Shown here in pieces: positions 7,580 through 14,996 of a DNA stretch of 28,604 nucleotides. Each line of letters starts with the position of its first letter. Positions within the stretch are counted from its first letter, which is position 1. Location: positions 1 through 28,604 of the forward strand of contig JBDZVI010000033.1 in NCBI GenBank assembly GCA_040255585.1, given 5' to 3'. The stretch is from JAAYYF01 sp040255585 (lineage in GTDB: Bacteria > Deinococcota > Deinococci > Deinococcales > Trueperaceae). Under the pieces are notes generated by a model. The model saw nothing but the letters and a program-made list of their open reading frames with translations, was not told where the DNA came from and did no database searches. The position numbers and the translations under genes are program-made.

Positions 7580-8751
7580 CCAAGAGACCCGGCGCGCAAG
7601 GCGCGTCCGCACGGGGCAAGGCGGACGCCGTAGAGGACGTGCGGGTCCTGGGCGCCCTGCTCCTCGACATCGCCCAGACGCCGGCGCCGACCGGCTCCGA
7701 GGGCGAGCGCGCGGCCCTCGTACTGCGACTCTGGCGCGCCGCCGGTCTCGAAGCGCGCCTTGACGCCGTCGGCAACGTCGTGGCCGAGGTCCCGGCCTCC
7801 GGGGCCGCTACCCGACCGCGGTCCGCCGGGGTGGCCAGGACCGTGGTCCTCGCGGCCCACCTGGACAGCGTGTTCGGCCCAGAGGTGGATGTGAGCGTCA
7901 AGCGGGGCGAGGAGCGCTGGAGCGGTCCTGGCATAGGCGACAACGCCGCCTCTCTCGCCGTACTGACCAGGTACCTCCAGACGCGCGACCAGCCAGGGCG
8001 CTCGGTCCGGCCGCGCCTGATCGTCGCCGCCACGGTCGGCGAGGAGGGCCTTGGAGACCTGCGCGGTGCCAAGCACCTCGTGGCCGGGCTGGGTCGCGAG
8101 GCCGATGCCTTCATCGCCTTCGACGGTGTCCTCGGCTCCATCACGGACGCCGCGGTCGGCTCGACCCGCTACGAGGCGCGCTTCACGGCGCCGGGTGGCC
8201 ACTCGTGGGGCGACTACGGCGCGGCCAGCGCCGTGCACGCCGCAGGGGAGGCCATCGCCGCCCTGCGGCGCGTGCCGGTGCCAAGCGTCCCGCGGTCGAG
8301 CCTAAACGTAGGGCAGGTCTGGGGCGGCACGAGCGTCAACGCCATCGCGGAGCGGGCCGGGTTCAACCTCGACCTCAGGAGCCTGGACGCAGCCGCGCTG
8401 ATGGGCCTCGAGGAGGCCGCGCTGGCCGCAGTACGCGCGGCCGCCAAGGCGACGGGAGCGCAGGTCGAGCTGATACGGGTGGGCGCGCGGCAGGCGGGGC
8501 GGTCGGCCAACGCCTGGCTGGTGGCCGCCGCGCGCGCCGCATACGACGATGTCGGCGTGACGTCGAGGGCCTCGGCCGCCAGTACCGACGCGAACCCGGC
8601 CATGGCGGCCGGCATCCCTGCCGTCGCCTTCGGCGGCTACCGCGGCGGCAACGCCCACCGCCTCGACGAGTGGCTCGAGCCCGCGTCGTTGACGGTCGGG
8701 CTCGCGGCACTCACCGGCCTGCTGGCGCGGTTGGCGTACCCGACCGCTTAG
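7576..8751 (+). CDS. M20 family metallopeptidase
   Basis: This is a 391-residue zinc aminopeptidase/deacylase of the M20 family, cytoplasmic by its lack of a signal peptide. Metal and catalytic residues are visible: H95-L-D97 in AAHLDSV, D122 in GIGDNAAS, the catalytic E156-E157 in VGEEGLGDLRG, and a late histidine H361 in GGNAHRLDEW. The middle part (about 190-310) is the lid/dimerisation domain, with GGHSWGDYG at its start. M20 members cleave di- and tripeptides or N-acyl amino acids, and the sequence does not settle which. The GTG start overlaps the response-regulator stop by GTGA, and longer in-frame sequence upstream is only a shadow of that gene. The gene ends just before the convergent rnhA. 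Confidence 0.88.
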   Translation: MTKRPGAQGASARGKADAVEDVRVLGALLLDIAQTPAPTGSEGERAALVLRLWRAAGLEARLDAVGNVVAEVPASGAATRPRSAGVARTVVLAAHLDSVFGPEVDVSVKRGEERWSGPGIGDNAASLAVLTRYLQTRDQPGRSVRPRLIVAATVGEEGLGDLRGAKHLVAGLGREADAFIAFDGVLGSITDAAVGSTRYEARFTAPGGHSWGDYGAASAVHAAGEAIAALRRVPVPSVPRSSLNVGQVWGGTSVNAIAERAGFNLDLRSLDAAALMGLEEAALAAVRAAAKATGAQVELIRVGARQAGRSANAWLVAAARAAYDDVGVTSRASAASTDANPAMAAGIPAVAFGGYRGGNAHRLDEWLEPASLTVGLAALTGLLARLAYPTA

Positions 8752-8825
8752 CGGTTCGACGGGCTGCCACGCTTGTCGTCCGGTTGCGGCCGACCAACCC
8801 TACGACCGGCGCATAAGCGATCGCC

Positions 8826-9356
8826 TCAGCGACCGCGCGAGCGACGCGCTGCCAGCGCGAGCGCGTCGACGGCCTCGTTCTCGGCGTGGCCGGCGTGCCC
8901 CTTCGTCCACGACCACCGCACCCGGTGGCGCTTCTCCAATTCGAGCAGCTCTTCCCACAGGTCGCGGTTCTTGACCGGTTGGCGCGCGGCCGTGCGCCAA
9001 CCGTTGCGTTGCCAGGTCTTCAGCCAGCCGTCCGTGAAGGCCTTCTTCAAGTACTCGCTGTCCGTCACGATGGTGACGTGCGCCGGACGCTCCAGCGCCG
9101 CCAACGCGCGTACGGCGGCGGTCAACTCCATGCGGTTGTTCGTGGTGTCGGGCGCATAACCCGAGGCGGTCCGCTCCAGACCGGCCTGGATGAGCATGTA
9201 CGCCCACCCGCCGTGACCGCTGGCCGTGTCGCACGAGCCGTCCGTGTAGATCGTCGCCTCTTCGAGCGGGGCTTGCGGCGCGGTCGAGTCGTTCGCGTGG
9301 GCCGACGAGACGGCGAAGAGACTACCCTGCAGGTCAGCGTCGTTCTTCGGGCACAT
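8826..9356 (-). CDS. rnhA: Ribonuclease HI
   Basis: RNase HI removes the RNA strand of RNA-DNA hybrids, for example Okazaki primers and R-loops. The 176-residue protein has a 32-residue N-terminal extension and then the full catalytic set: D39 (YTDGSC), E77 (RMELTA), D99 (TDSEY), H154 (TKGHAGH) and D164 (EAVDALA). The basic handle region (KKAFTDGWLKTWQRNGW) is that of the E. coli-type enzyme. The ATG at 9356 lies inside the 3' end of acpS, so the genes overlap by 23 bases. A TACAGT element 8 bases before the ATG could add a nearly leaderless transcript of its own. It is last in the rpiA-acpS-rnhA run. Confidence 0.95.
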   Translation of the reverse strand: MCPKNDADLQGSLFAVSSAHANDSTAPQAPLEEATIYTDGSCDTASGHGGWAYMLIQAGLERTASGYAPDTTNNRMELTAAVRALAALERPAHVTIVTDSEYLKKAFTDGWLKTWQRNGWRTAARQPVKNRDLWEELLELEKRHRVRWSWTKGHAGHAENEAVDALALAARRSRGR

Positions 9357-9732
9357 GAGGCGCCACTGTAACCCGTAGCTCCAGCACTACCACGGCGGCG
9401 GCGGTGTCACGGGCGTGGGTCAACGACAGGTGGGCGCTCAAGCCCTCGCGCTCGCAGGCCTCGCGCAAAGCGGGCGCCATGCGCAGCATGGGGCGACCGC
9501 CGTCCTTGACTACCCAGACGTCGCGCCATCCGAACGGTGTCGACCAGCACTTCTGGAACGCCTCCTTGGCCGCGAAGCGCGCGGCCAGCCCGGGAACCTT
9601 GTCGGCGCGGCCCTCGAGCGCCTCGAGCTCCTCGGGGTGGAAGACGCGCTGCAAGAACCGCTCGGGGTGGCGACCGAGCACGTCCCTCACGCGGGCGAGC
9701 TCGACCAGATCGAGCCCGACGGCGACGATCAA
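9334..9732 (-). CDS. acpS: Holo-[acyl-carrier-protein] synthase
   Basis: AcpS transfers 4'-phosphopantetheine from CoA to acyl carrier protein, switching on fatty acid synthesis. The 132-residue protein shows the family pattern: VGLDLVELARV with the metal-binding D8, ARFAAKEAFQK with K56-E57, and HLSLTHARDTAAAVVVLE near the C-terminus. Length is normal. Its ATG overlaps the rpiA stop by ATGA, and its 3' end runs 23 bases into rnhA, so the three genes form a compact operon read on the minus strand. Nothing unusual in the conserved residues. Confidence 0.93.
   Translation of the reverse strand: MIVAVGLDLVELARVRDVLGRHPERFLQRVFHPEELEALEGRADKVPGLAARFAAKEAFQKCWSTPFGWRDVWVVKDGGRPMLRMAPALREACEREGLSAHLSLTHARDTAAAVVVLELRVTVAPHVPEERR
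9365..9370 (-). promoter_or_regulatory. Possible internal -10 element (TACAGT) for rnhA
   Basis: TACAGT on the minus strand lies inside the end of acpS, 8 bases before the rnhA ATG. The spacing is close to the leaderless pattern. It could be chance, because rnhA may also be read from the rpiA promoter. Confidence 0.35.
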
Positions 9733-10424
9733 CCGCCGACCTCGTCCACGCCGACGTCCGTCGCCACGAAGGCGAGTTCTGCCATGCCAAGGAAGAGACC
9801 GTGCTCGACCACGCCTGGCAGGTCGGTCAAGCGGGCGGCGAGCGAGCGCGGATCGAACGGTTCCGAGAAGTGGATGTCGTAGACGAGGTTGCCGTTGTCG
9901 GTCACGAAGGGCTCGGTGCCGGCGAGCCGCTGACGGACCTCCCCGCCGAGTCGCGCCAGCAACCTCTCGGTGCGTAACCGCCCGAAGCGCACGACCTCGA
10001 CCGGCAGCGGCGCCTTCTCGCCGAGGTGCGCGACGCGCTTGCTCGCGTCGCCGATGAGCACGAACCGCTTGGCCGAGGCGGCGACGATCTTCTCACGGGT
10101 GAGGGCGCCACCGAGGCCCTTGATGGCGTCCAGTCGGGGGGTGAGCTCGTCCATGCCGTCTATCGCGAGGTCGACGCCGTCGGGTGGCAGCTCCACCAGT
10201 GGGATGCCGAGCCCAGCGGCCTGCGTCTCGGTCTGCTTGGAGGTGGCGACGCCGCGCACGCCCATCAGTTCACCGCGCGCGAGCGCCGCCCCGAGCTCCT
10301 CGACGAGCCAGCGCGCCGTGCTGCCGGTGCCGAGTCCGAGGAGCATGCCGCTCTCCACGAGGGCGAGGGCCCGCAGCGCCGCGGCGCGTTTCATGGCCTC
10401 CAGGCCGGTGATCGCTTCGCTCAT
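9729..10424 (-). CDS. rpiA: Ribose-5-phosphate isomerase A
   Basis: RpiA interconverts ribose-5-phosphate and ribulose-5-phosphate in the pentose phosphate pathway. From the ATG at 10424 the protein has 231 residues. Phosphate-binding LGTGSTARW is at 31-39. The active site carries D89 and D92 in AIDGMDEL, and K102 in IKGLGGALTREKI. DASKRV and FVTDNGNLVYD follow, then the C-terminal PGVVEHGLFLGMA. Compared with the usual DGADE and KGGGGAL the sequence has one substitution in each motif, which is tolerable. The start is set by a TATGCT element 7 bases upstream with no Shine-Dalgarno; an alternative ATG at 10448 would sit before this promoter. First gene of rpiA-acpS-rnhA and divergent from maf. 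Confidence 0.95.
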   Translation of the reverse strand: MSEAITGLEAMKRAAALRALALVESGMLLGLGTGSTARWLVEELGAALARGELMGVRGVATSKQTETQAAGLGIPLVELPPDGVDLAIDGMDELTPRLDAIKGLGGALTREKIVAASAKRFVLIGDASKRVAHLGEKAPLPVEVVRFGRLRTERLLARLGGEVRQRLAGTEPFVTDNGNLVYDIHFSEPFDPRSLAARLTDLPGVVEHGLFLGMAELAFVATDVGVDEVGG

Positions 10425-10431
10425 GCCCAGG

Positions 10432-10437
10432 AGCATA
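10432..10437 (-). promoter_or_regulatory. Leaderless -10 element (TATGCT) for rpiA
   Basis: TATGCT on the minus strand is followed by 7 bases (CCTGGGC) and the rpiA ATG at 10424. No Shine-Dalgarno or obvious -35 is present. Confidence 0.6.
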
Positions 10438-10571
10438 CCGTCATGCACTCACAGCGCGCGGGCGTCGGCCGCCGCACCGACACCCGTCCCGCGGCCGGGT
10501 CGGCGCGTCCGCGTGGCCGCGCGGGTTGGCGCGTCCGGGCGGCTTCGGACCAAGGGTGCGAGTCGAGCCGT

Positions 10572-10577
10572 TATCCT
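10572..10577 (+). promoter_or_regulatory. Leaderless -10 element (TATCCT) for maf
   Basis: TATCCT is followed by 7 bases (GTGCCGA) and a GTG at 10585 in frame with maf. No Shine-Dalgarno precedes either this GTG or the ATG three codons later. Confidence 0.55.
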
Positions 10578-10584
10578 GTGCCGA

Positions 10585-11280
10585 GTGTCTGGGATGAACG
10601 CGGACAACCTTGACAGGTCGGCCGGGGCCGTGGCTGCCGCTCGCCGGGCGGATGGCGACGAGCGCTTGCCGGGCGGCACCGATGGCGGCGCCGTCGGCTC
10701 GCCGGACCGACTGCCTCGCATCGTCCTGGCCAGCGGCTCGCCGCGCCGGTCGCAACTCCTCGGCAGCATCGGCTTGACGTTCAGCGTCGTCGTGCCGGAG
10801 GTCGACGAGACCCCGGCGCATGGCGAGGCGCCACAAGACCTCGTCGAGCGCCTTGCTGCGAGCAAGGCGCTCGCGGTGGCCGCTACTCACCGCGACGCCC
10901 TCGTGATCGCCGCAGACACCACCGTGGCGGTCGACGGCGCGATCCTGAACAAGCCGACCGACGAGGCGGAGAACCGCGAGTTCGTGCGGCGACTGGCGGG
11001 CCGTGAGCACGAGGTGTTCACCGGTCACGCCCTGGCGTACGCGGGTGAGCTCGAGACGGTAGTGGTGCGGAGCGCCGTAGTGTTCAGACCGCTTTCCGAA
11101 GCCGAGATCGCCGGCTACTGCGCCACCGGCGAAGGGCGCGACAAAGCGGGCGGCTACGCCATCCAGGGCAGGGGAGCCGCCCTCATCGAGGGCATCCGCG
11201 GCTGCTACCCGAACGTCATGGGCCTCAGCCTGGTCAACGTGGTCTTGACAGCCAGGCGGCTCGGGGTCGACCTTGTCTAG
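10585..11280 (+). CDS. maf: Maf family nucleoside triphosphate pyrophosphatase
   Basis: Maf proteins hydrolyse dTTP/UTP or modified nucleotides to monophosphates, a housekeeping role. The conserved signature ASGSPRR is at residues 49-55, followed by the VPEVDET motif, IAADTTVAVDG near 108-118, the LNKP motif and the GGYAIQGRGA segment. The protein has 231 residues from the GTG at 10585. The family normally begins a few residues before the ASGSPRR motif, so about 45 low-complexity residues are extra. The start rests on the TATCCT leaderless promoter; ATG 10594 or a later GTG (10630) are alternatives. The gene overlaps mreC by 8 bases, a maf-mre link seen in many bacteria. Confidence 0.9.
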   Translation: MSGMNADNLDRSAGAVAAARRADGDERLPGGTDGGAVGSPDRLPRIVLASGSPRRSQLLGSIGLTFSVVVPEVDETPAHGEAPQDLVERLAASKALAVAATHRDALVIAADTTVAVDGAILNKPTDEAENREFVRRLAGREHEVFTGHALAYAGELETVVVRSAVVFRPLSEAEIAGYCATGEGRDKAGGYAIQGRGAALIEGIRGCYPNVMGLSLVNVVLTARRLGVDLV

Positions 11281-12055
11281 CCTCCTGCGCGCCTGGTACC
11301 TGTTCATCGCCCTCGGGCTCTTCACGGTCCTCTTCACGGCCTTCGTCGGCACCGTGCCGGCGGACGTAACGGCGACCATCGCCCTCCCTCACGAGTTGCT
11401 GCACCGCGCGGGAACGAACGTGAGGTTGGCGCTCGAGAGCGCCGTGGACCGGCGCGATCTGCGCGCGCTGGTGGCCGAGTTGGGCGAGCGGCTCGCCGCC
11501 GAGCAGGAGGCGACCAGGGGGTTGGAGTTGGAGCTGGACCGCTATCGGGAGGCTTTGACGGTCGCGCAGACGCAGTCTCCCGGGGTGCTGGCGGTCGCCC
11601 CCGTGATCGGGAGCGACGCCGGCGCGGAACTTGCGAGGCTGCGCGTCGGCCTCGGCGAGAACGCGGGCGTGCGACGCAACCTTCCCGTCACCGTGCCGGA
11701 GGGGCTGGTAGGGATCGTCACCGACGTCGCGCGCGACTCGTCCATCGTGCGCACCGTCGTCGACCCGCAGTCGCGCGTCGGGGTGACGGTCAGGGACAAG
11801 GGCGGACAGGGCGTGGCCGTCGGCGAGGTGGGTGGGCTCGTTCGCGTATCCCGCTTCATGCTCGACCAGCCCATCGTGGTCGGCGACGTGGTGGAGACGT
11901 CGAGCTTCGGCGGCCTCTTCCCGGCCGGCATCAAGGTGGGCGTCGTGATCGAGGTCGAGCCGGTCGACCCGAACGACCTGCGCCGCACGTTCATAGTGCG
12001 TCCGAGCGTGGAGATCGGTACGTTGCAGCAGGTCGTCCTGCTCGCCCCGCAGTGA
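11273..12055 (+). CDS. mreC: Rod shape-determining protein MreC
   Basis: MreC links the MreB cytoskeleton to the peptidoglycan elongation machinery from the periplasmic side. The 260-residue protein has a short cytoplasmic start, one membrane helix (about 8-28, YLFIALGLFTVLFTAFVG), a coiled-coil-like stretch around 50-95, and the two beta-barrel domains typified by APVIGSD, GENAGVRRNLPVTVPEGLVG and VVDPQSRVGVTV. The only possible start is a TTG, because an in-frame stop lies 25 bases upstream and no ATG or GTG follows before the helix. It overlaps maf by 8 bases. mreD normally follows mreC, but here the convergent leuS comes 16 bases later, so mreB and mreD must be elsewhere. No terminator is visible in that gap. 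Confidence 0.93.
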   Translation: MSSLLRAWYLFIALGLFTVLFTAFVGTVPADVTATIALPHELLHRAGTNVRLALESAVDRRDLRALVAELGERLAAEQEATRGLELELDRYREALTVAQTQSPGVLAVAPVIGSDAGAELARLRVGLGENAGVRRNLPVTVPEGLVGIVTDVARDSSIVRTVVDPQSRVGVTVRDKGGQGVAVGEVGGLVRVSRFMLDQPIVVGDVVETSSFGGLFPAGIKVGVVIEVEPVDPNDLRRTFIVRPSVEIGTLQQVVLLAPQ

Positions 12056-12071
12056 GGTGGGCGCCGCCGCG

Positions 12072-14588
12072 CTACTTGACCACGAAGTTCACGAGCTTGC
12101 CGCGCACGACGATGGAGCGCACGACCTGCCTGCCCTCGAGATGCTTAGCCACGTTGCCGTCAGCCTGCGCGACCGCGACGATCGCCGTGTCGTCGGCCTC
12201 GACCGGCACCTCGACCTGACCCCTGAGCTTGCCGTTGACCTGCACGGCCATCTGCACGGTGTTCGCCACCAGAGCGCCGGGGTCGTGGGTGGGCCACGGT
12301 TGCAGGTGCACGGAGCCCGTCTTGCCGAGGCGGTGCCAGAGCTCCTCCGTAATGTGCGGCGCTATCGGCGCCAGGAGGAGCAAGAGGGCCTCGACGCCAT
12401 GCCGCCACGTGGCGCTCCCGGCCAAGCCGGCCGCGCGTGCTTTCTGCAGCGCGTTCTGCAGGGTCATGAGCTCGGCGATCGCCGTGTTGAAGCGGAAGGC
12501 CTCGAAGTCCTCCGTGACCTCCTTGACGGCGTGGTTGATGGCCCGGTTCAGCTCGGTCTCGGAGACGGCGCCGGGGGCGTCGACCTTGGCCTCGTCGACC
12601 ACGAGGTTCCAGACGCGCCCGAGGAAGCGTGACTGCCCCTCGATGCCGCTGTAGTTCCATGGCGCCCCCTGGTCCCACGGACCGAGGAACATGAGGTAGG
12701 CGCGCACCGTGTCGGCACCGTAACGGGCGACCAGGTCGTCGGGGTTGACGACGTTGCCGCGCGACTTCGACATCTTCTCGTTGTCCGCCCCGAGGATCAT
12801 GCCCTGGTTGCGCAGGCGCTTGAAGGGCTCATCGCACGTGGTCAGGCCAAGGTCGCGCAGGACCTTCGTGAAGAAGCGCGCGTACAGGAGGTGGAGGATC
12901 GCGTGCTCGATGCCGCCCGTGTACGTGTCGACCGGCGTCCAGCGCGCGGCAAGCTCAGGGTCGAACGGGCGCGTGTCGTCGTGCGGGCTCAGGTACCTGA
13001 ACCAGTACCAGGACGAGTCCATGAACGTGTCCATGGTGTCGGTCTCGCGGCGCGCCTTGCCGCCGCAACGGGGGCAGGTCGTCTCGAGGAACGCGGCGTG
13101 GGTCTTGAGCGGCGACTCGCCCGTCGGCATGAACGCCACGTCCTCCGGCAGGACAACGGGCAGGTTCTCGTACTTCTCCGGGACCATGCCGCAGGCGTCG
13201 CAGTACACGATGGGGATGGGCGTGCCCCAGTAGCGCTGGCGGCTGATGAGCCAGTCGCGCAGTCGGTACGTCGTCTGGGCGCGGCCGAGGCCGTTGCGCT
13301 CGAGGTGCTCGATGGCTGCCGCGATGGCGGGGCTGGCGCGGCCCTTCTCCCCGTTATGCGCGAGCCCGTCGAGCGGGCCGGAGTTGACCATCACACCGGG
13401 CCCAGCCCACGCCTCGGTCAGGTCCGCCGCGCTCAGCGCGCCCTCGACCCCGGCCGGGCGCACCACCGGCACGATCTCGAGCCCGAAGTCGCGCGCGAAC
13501 TCGAAGTCGCGCTGATCGCCGTACGGCACGGCCATGATGGCGCCCGTGCCGTAGCCCATGAGCACGTAGTCGGCTATCCAGATGGGGATGCGAGCCCCGT
13601 TCACGGGGTTGACGGCGTAGGCGCCGAGGAACTCCCCCGACTTCTCCTTCGTGTCGGCCATGCGGTCGAGGTCGGTGCGGTGGGAGGCGCGCTCGACGTA
13701 GGCGCGCACGGCATCGCGTCGCTCGGGAGTAGCGAGCTTCTCCACCAGCGGGTGCTCGGGGGCGAGGACCATGAAGGTAGCTCCCCAGAGCGTGTCTGGG
13801 CGAGTCGTGAACACCACGATGTCGTCGCCGGCCTCCGTCTTGAACGTCACCTCGGCGCCCTCCGACCTCCCGATCCAGTTCGTCTGCATGGCGACGACGC
13901 GCTCCGGCCAGTCGAGCGACGAGAAGTCGAGGAGCTCATCGGCGTAGCGCGTGATGCGGAAGTGCCACTGCGGCATGAGGCGCCGCTCGATGAGGGCGCC
14001 GGAGCGATCGCCGCGGCCGTCGATGACCTGCTCGTTGGCGAGGACGGTCTGGTCGACGGGGTCCCAGTTGACGAACGACTCCTTACGGTAGGCGAGGTCC
14101 CTCTCGAGCATCTTGAGGAAGAACCACTGGTTCCACTTGTAGTACTCGGGGTCGCACGTCGCGAGCGACTTGGACCAGTCGAACATCGCGCCCATCTGCT
14201 CGAACTGCTCGCGCATGCGGGCCATGCGCTGGTGAGTGAGCCTGGCGGGATGGACCGACGTGTCGCCCGCCCTGGCCGCTTTCACGGCAGCGTTCTCGGC
14301 CGGCAGACCGAAAGCGTCGAAGCCCATGGGGAAGAGCACGTTGTTGCCGCGCATGCGCAGGTAGCGCGCCGCGGCGTCGGCCGGCGTCTCGGCGTACCAG
14401 TGACCGATGTGCAGGTCACCGGAAGGGTACGGGTACATCGTCAGGAAGTAGTAGTTCGGCCGACTGGCGTCCGAAAGGTCCGCCTCGTAGATCCCCTGCT
14501 CGCGCCAGCGCTGCTGCCACTTCTTCTCGATGATGTCCGGTGAGTAGCGCTCGGCGTGGCTGGTGGCGCTCGTTATCGTGTCGGTCAT
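12072..14588 (-). CDS. leuS: Leucyl-tRNA synthetase
   Basis: LeuRS charges tRNA-Leu with leucine and edits mischarged tRNA. The 838-residue class I enzyme has its HIGH motif as H60-I-G-H63 inside YPYPSGDLHIGHW and its second signature KMSKS at 605-609. A zinc-binding pair is visible in CDACGMVPEKY and TTCPRCGGKARRETDT, and the CP1 editing domain lies between about 220 and 420 (VVFTTRPDTLWGATFM). Length matches bacterial LeuRS. The ATG is preceded by a GGAGA Shine-Dalgarno and by an additional TATACT. About 205 bases further up is a consensus promoter, with a leader peptide and hairpins between, so expression is probably set by attenuation. It converges on mreC. Confidence 0.97.
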   Translation of the reverse strand: MTDTITSATSHAERYSPDIIEKKWQQRWREQGIYEADLSDASRPNYYFLTMYPYPSGDLHIGHWYAETPADAAARYLRMRGNNVLFPMGFDAFGLPAENAAVKAARAGDTSVHPARLTHQRMARMREQFEQMGAMFDWSKSLATCDPEYYKWNQWFFLKMLERDLAYRKESFVNWDPVDQTVLANEQVIDGRGDRSGALIERRLMPQWHFRITRYADELLDFSSLDWPERVVAMQTNWIGRSEGAEVTFKTEAGDDIVVFTTRPDTLWGATFMVLAPEHPLVEKLATPERRDAVRAYVERASHRTDLDRMADTKEKSGEFLGAYAVNPVNGARIPIWIADYVLMGYGTGAIMAVPYGDQRDFEFARDFGLEIVPVVRPAGVEGALSAADLTEAWAGPGVMVNSGPLDGLAHNGEKGRASPAIAAAIEHLERNGLGRAQTTYRLRDWLISRQRYWGTPIPIVYCDACGMVPEKYENLPVVLPEDVAFMPTGESPLKTHAAFLETTCPRCGGKARRETDTMDTFMDSSWYWFRYLSPHDDTRPFDPELAARWTPVDTYTGGIEHAILHLLYARFFTKVLRDLGLTTCDEPFKRLRNQGMILGADNEKMSKSRGNVVNPDDLVARYGADTVRAYLMFLGPWDQGAPWNYSGIEGQSRFLGRVWNLVVDEAKVDAPGAVSETELNRAINHAVKEVTEDFEAFRFNTAIAELMTLQNALQKARAAGLAGSATWRHGVEALLLLLAPIAPHITEELWHRLGKTGSVHLQPWPTHDPGALVANTVQMAVQVNGKLRGQVEVPVEADDTAIVAVAQADGNVAKHLEGRQVVRSIVVRGKLVNFVVK

Positions 14589-14597
14589 GGTTTCTCC

Positions 14598-14603
14598 AGT
14601 ATA
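14598..14603 (-). promoter_or_regulatory. Second -10-like element (TATACT) close to leuS
   Basis: TATACT on the minus strand ends 9 bases before the leuS ATG, with GGAGA between. It could give a nearly leaderless transcript that bypasses the attenuator. No -35 is visible at the usual distance, so it may be fortuitous. Confidence 0.35.
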
Positions 14604-14606
14604 GGT

Positions 14607-14640
14607 CGGGACGTTCGCGGCCCGTGCCTCGGCCGCGGCC
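14607..14640 (-). promoter_or_regulatory. GC-rich hairpin before the leuS start
   Basis: In the leuS leader the minus strand reads CGCGGCC, an 8-base loop, then GGCCGCG: a perfect 7-bp stem about 25 bases before the leuS Shine-Dalgarno. It may insulate or modulate leuS translation. Coordinates are approximate to a few bases. Confidence 0.4.
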
Positions 14641-14672
14641 AGCTTTCAGCCCTCGGGTCGCCCTCAAGACGA

Positions 14673-14696
14673 GACCCCGGCTGCCGTGCCGGGGTC
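14673..14696 (-). terminator. Attenuator-type terminator hairpin in the leuS leader
   Basis: On the minus strand GACCCCGGC, a 6-base loop ACGGCA and GCCGGGGTC form a perfect 9-bp GC-rich stem followed by TCGTCTTGA. It lies between the leuS promoter and the leuS gene, so it would act as a conditional terminator. Its 3' arm with two loop bases (14683-14675, CAGCCGGGG) can instead pair over 9 bp, with one wobble, with CTCCGGCTG at 14732-14724, the end of the leader-peptide frame. Confidence 0.55.
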
Positions 14697-14722
14697 GACG
14701 CGCGCAAGCGTAGGCGAGAGCC

Positions 14723-14794
14723 TCAGCCGGAGCGCGCCCTGTCGGATAGCGGTAGGCAGTGCCTGAAGGTCGTGCCCGGGCAGGCGGTTTCCAT
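14723..14794 (-). CDS. Putative leuS leader peptide (23 aa)
   Basis: A 23-codon reading frame runs from ATG 14794-14792 to TGA 14725-14723. The ATG lies 6 bases after a TACCAT -10 box that has a perfect TTGACA -35 at 17 bp spacing, so the mRNA should begin at this ATG. The peptide starts METACPG and contains H-C-L-P-L-S, in which both leucines use CTA, a codon that is rare in this GC-rich genome. A ribosome waiting at the CTA codons would leave 14732-14724 free to form the antiterminator pairing, while one reaching the stop codon would cover it. It is analogous in logic to pheM-pheST and the leu operon leader of enteric bacteria. It is too short for homology support, and expression is untested. 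Confidence 0.5.
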   Translation of the reverse strand: METACPGTTFRHCLPLSDRARSG

Positions 14795-14800
14795 GCGCGA

Positions 14801-14829
14801 ATGGTAGACGGTGCGACCGACACTGTCAA
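14801..14829 (-). promoter_or_regulatory. leuS promoter, TTGACA-17-TACCAT
   Basis: On the minus strand a perfect -35 TTGACA (14829-14824) is followed by exactly 17 bases and the -10 TACCAT (14806-14801). Start of transcription is expected near 14794. This is the best sigma-70-like promoter in the window. Confidence 0.75.
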
Positions 14830-14889
14830 CGTCCCGGGTGGCGACGCCGACTGAACGAACCCAGACCGACGCTTGAGGAGAGGCAGCGG

Positions 14890-14895
14890 TACACT
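14890..14895 (+). promoter_or_regulatory. Candidate -10 element (TACACT) for the dihydrolipoamide dehydrogenase gene
   Basis: TACACT lies 101 bases before the ATG at 14997. The leader would contain a perfect 6-bp hairpin (GGCCGG, TCAG, CCGGCC). No clear -35. It is divergent from the leuS promoter. Confidence 0.4.
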
Positions 14896-14996
14896 TGAGC
14901 CGTCAGGCCGGTCAGCCGGCCCCAGCTACGCACATGCTTGGCCATGGCCGACGAGCGCCGTCTCGGTGCATGCGGTCGCGCCCCTTGGAGGAAGCG

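Noticed and set aside
8752..8825. Terminator between the M20 peptidase gene and rnhA
   Set aside because: Only a 5-bp stem (GGTTG with CAACC) is visible and no T run, so it is not distinguishable from chance.
12891..14543. 550-codon plus-strand open frame opposite leuS
   Set aside because: It is a GC-skew shadow of leuS, with the composition typical of antisense frames (rich in V, H, R, G) and no motif.
14588..14794. T-box riboswitch in the leuS leader
   Set aside because: The length is right and CGTCCC and UGG-CCGCGG-like pieces are present, but the conserved T-box core (GGUGGNACCGCG) is not found, and the leader-peptide arrangement explains the structure better. A covariance search would decide.
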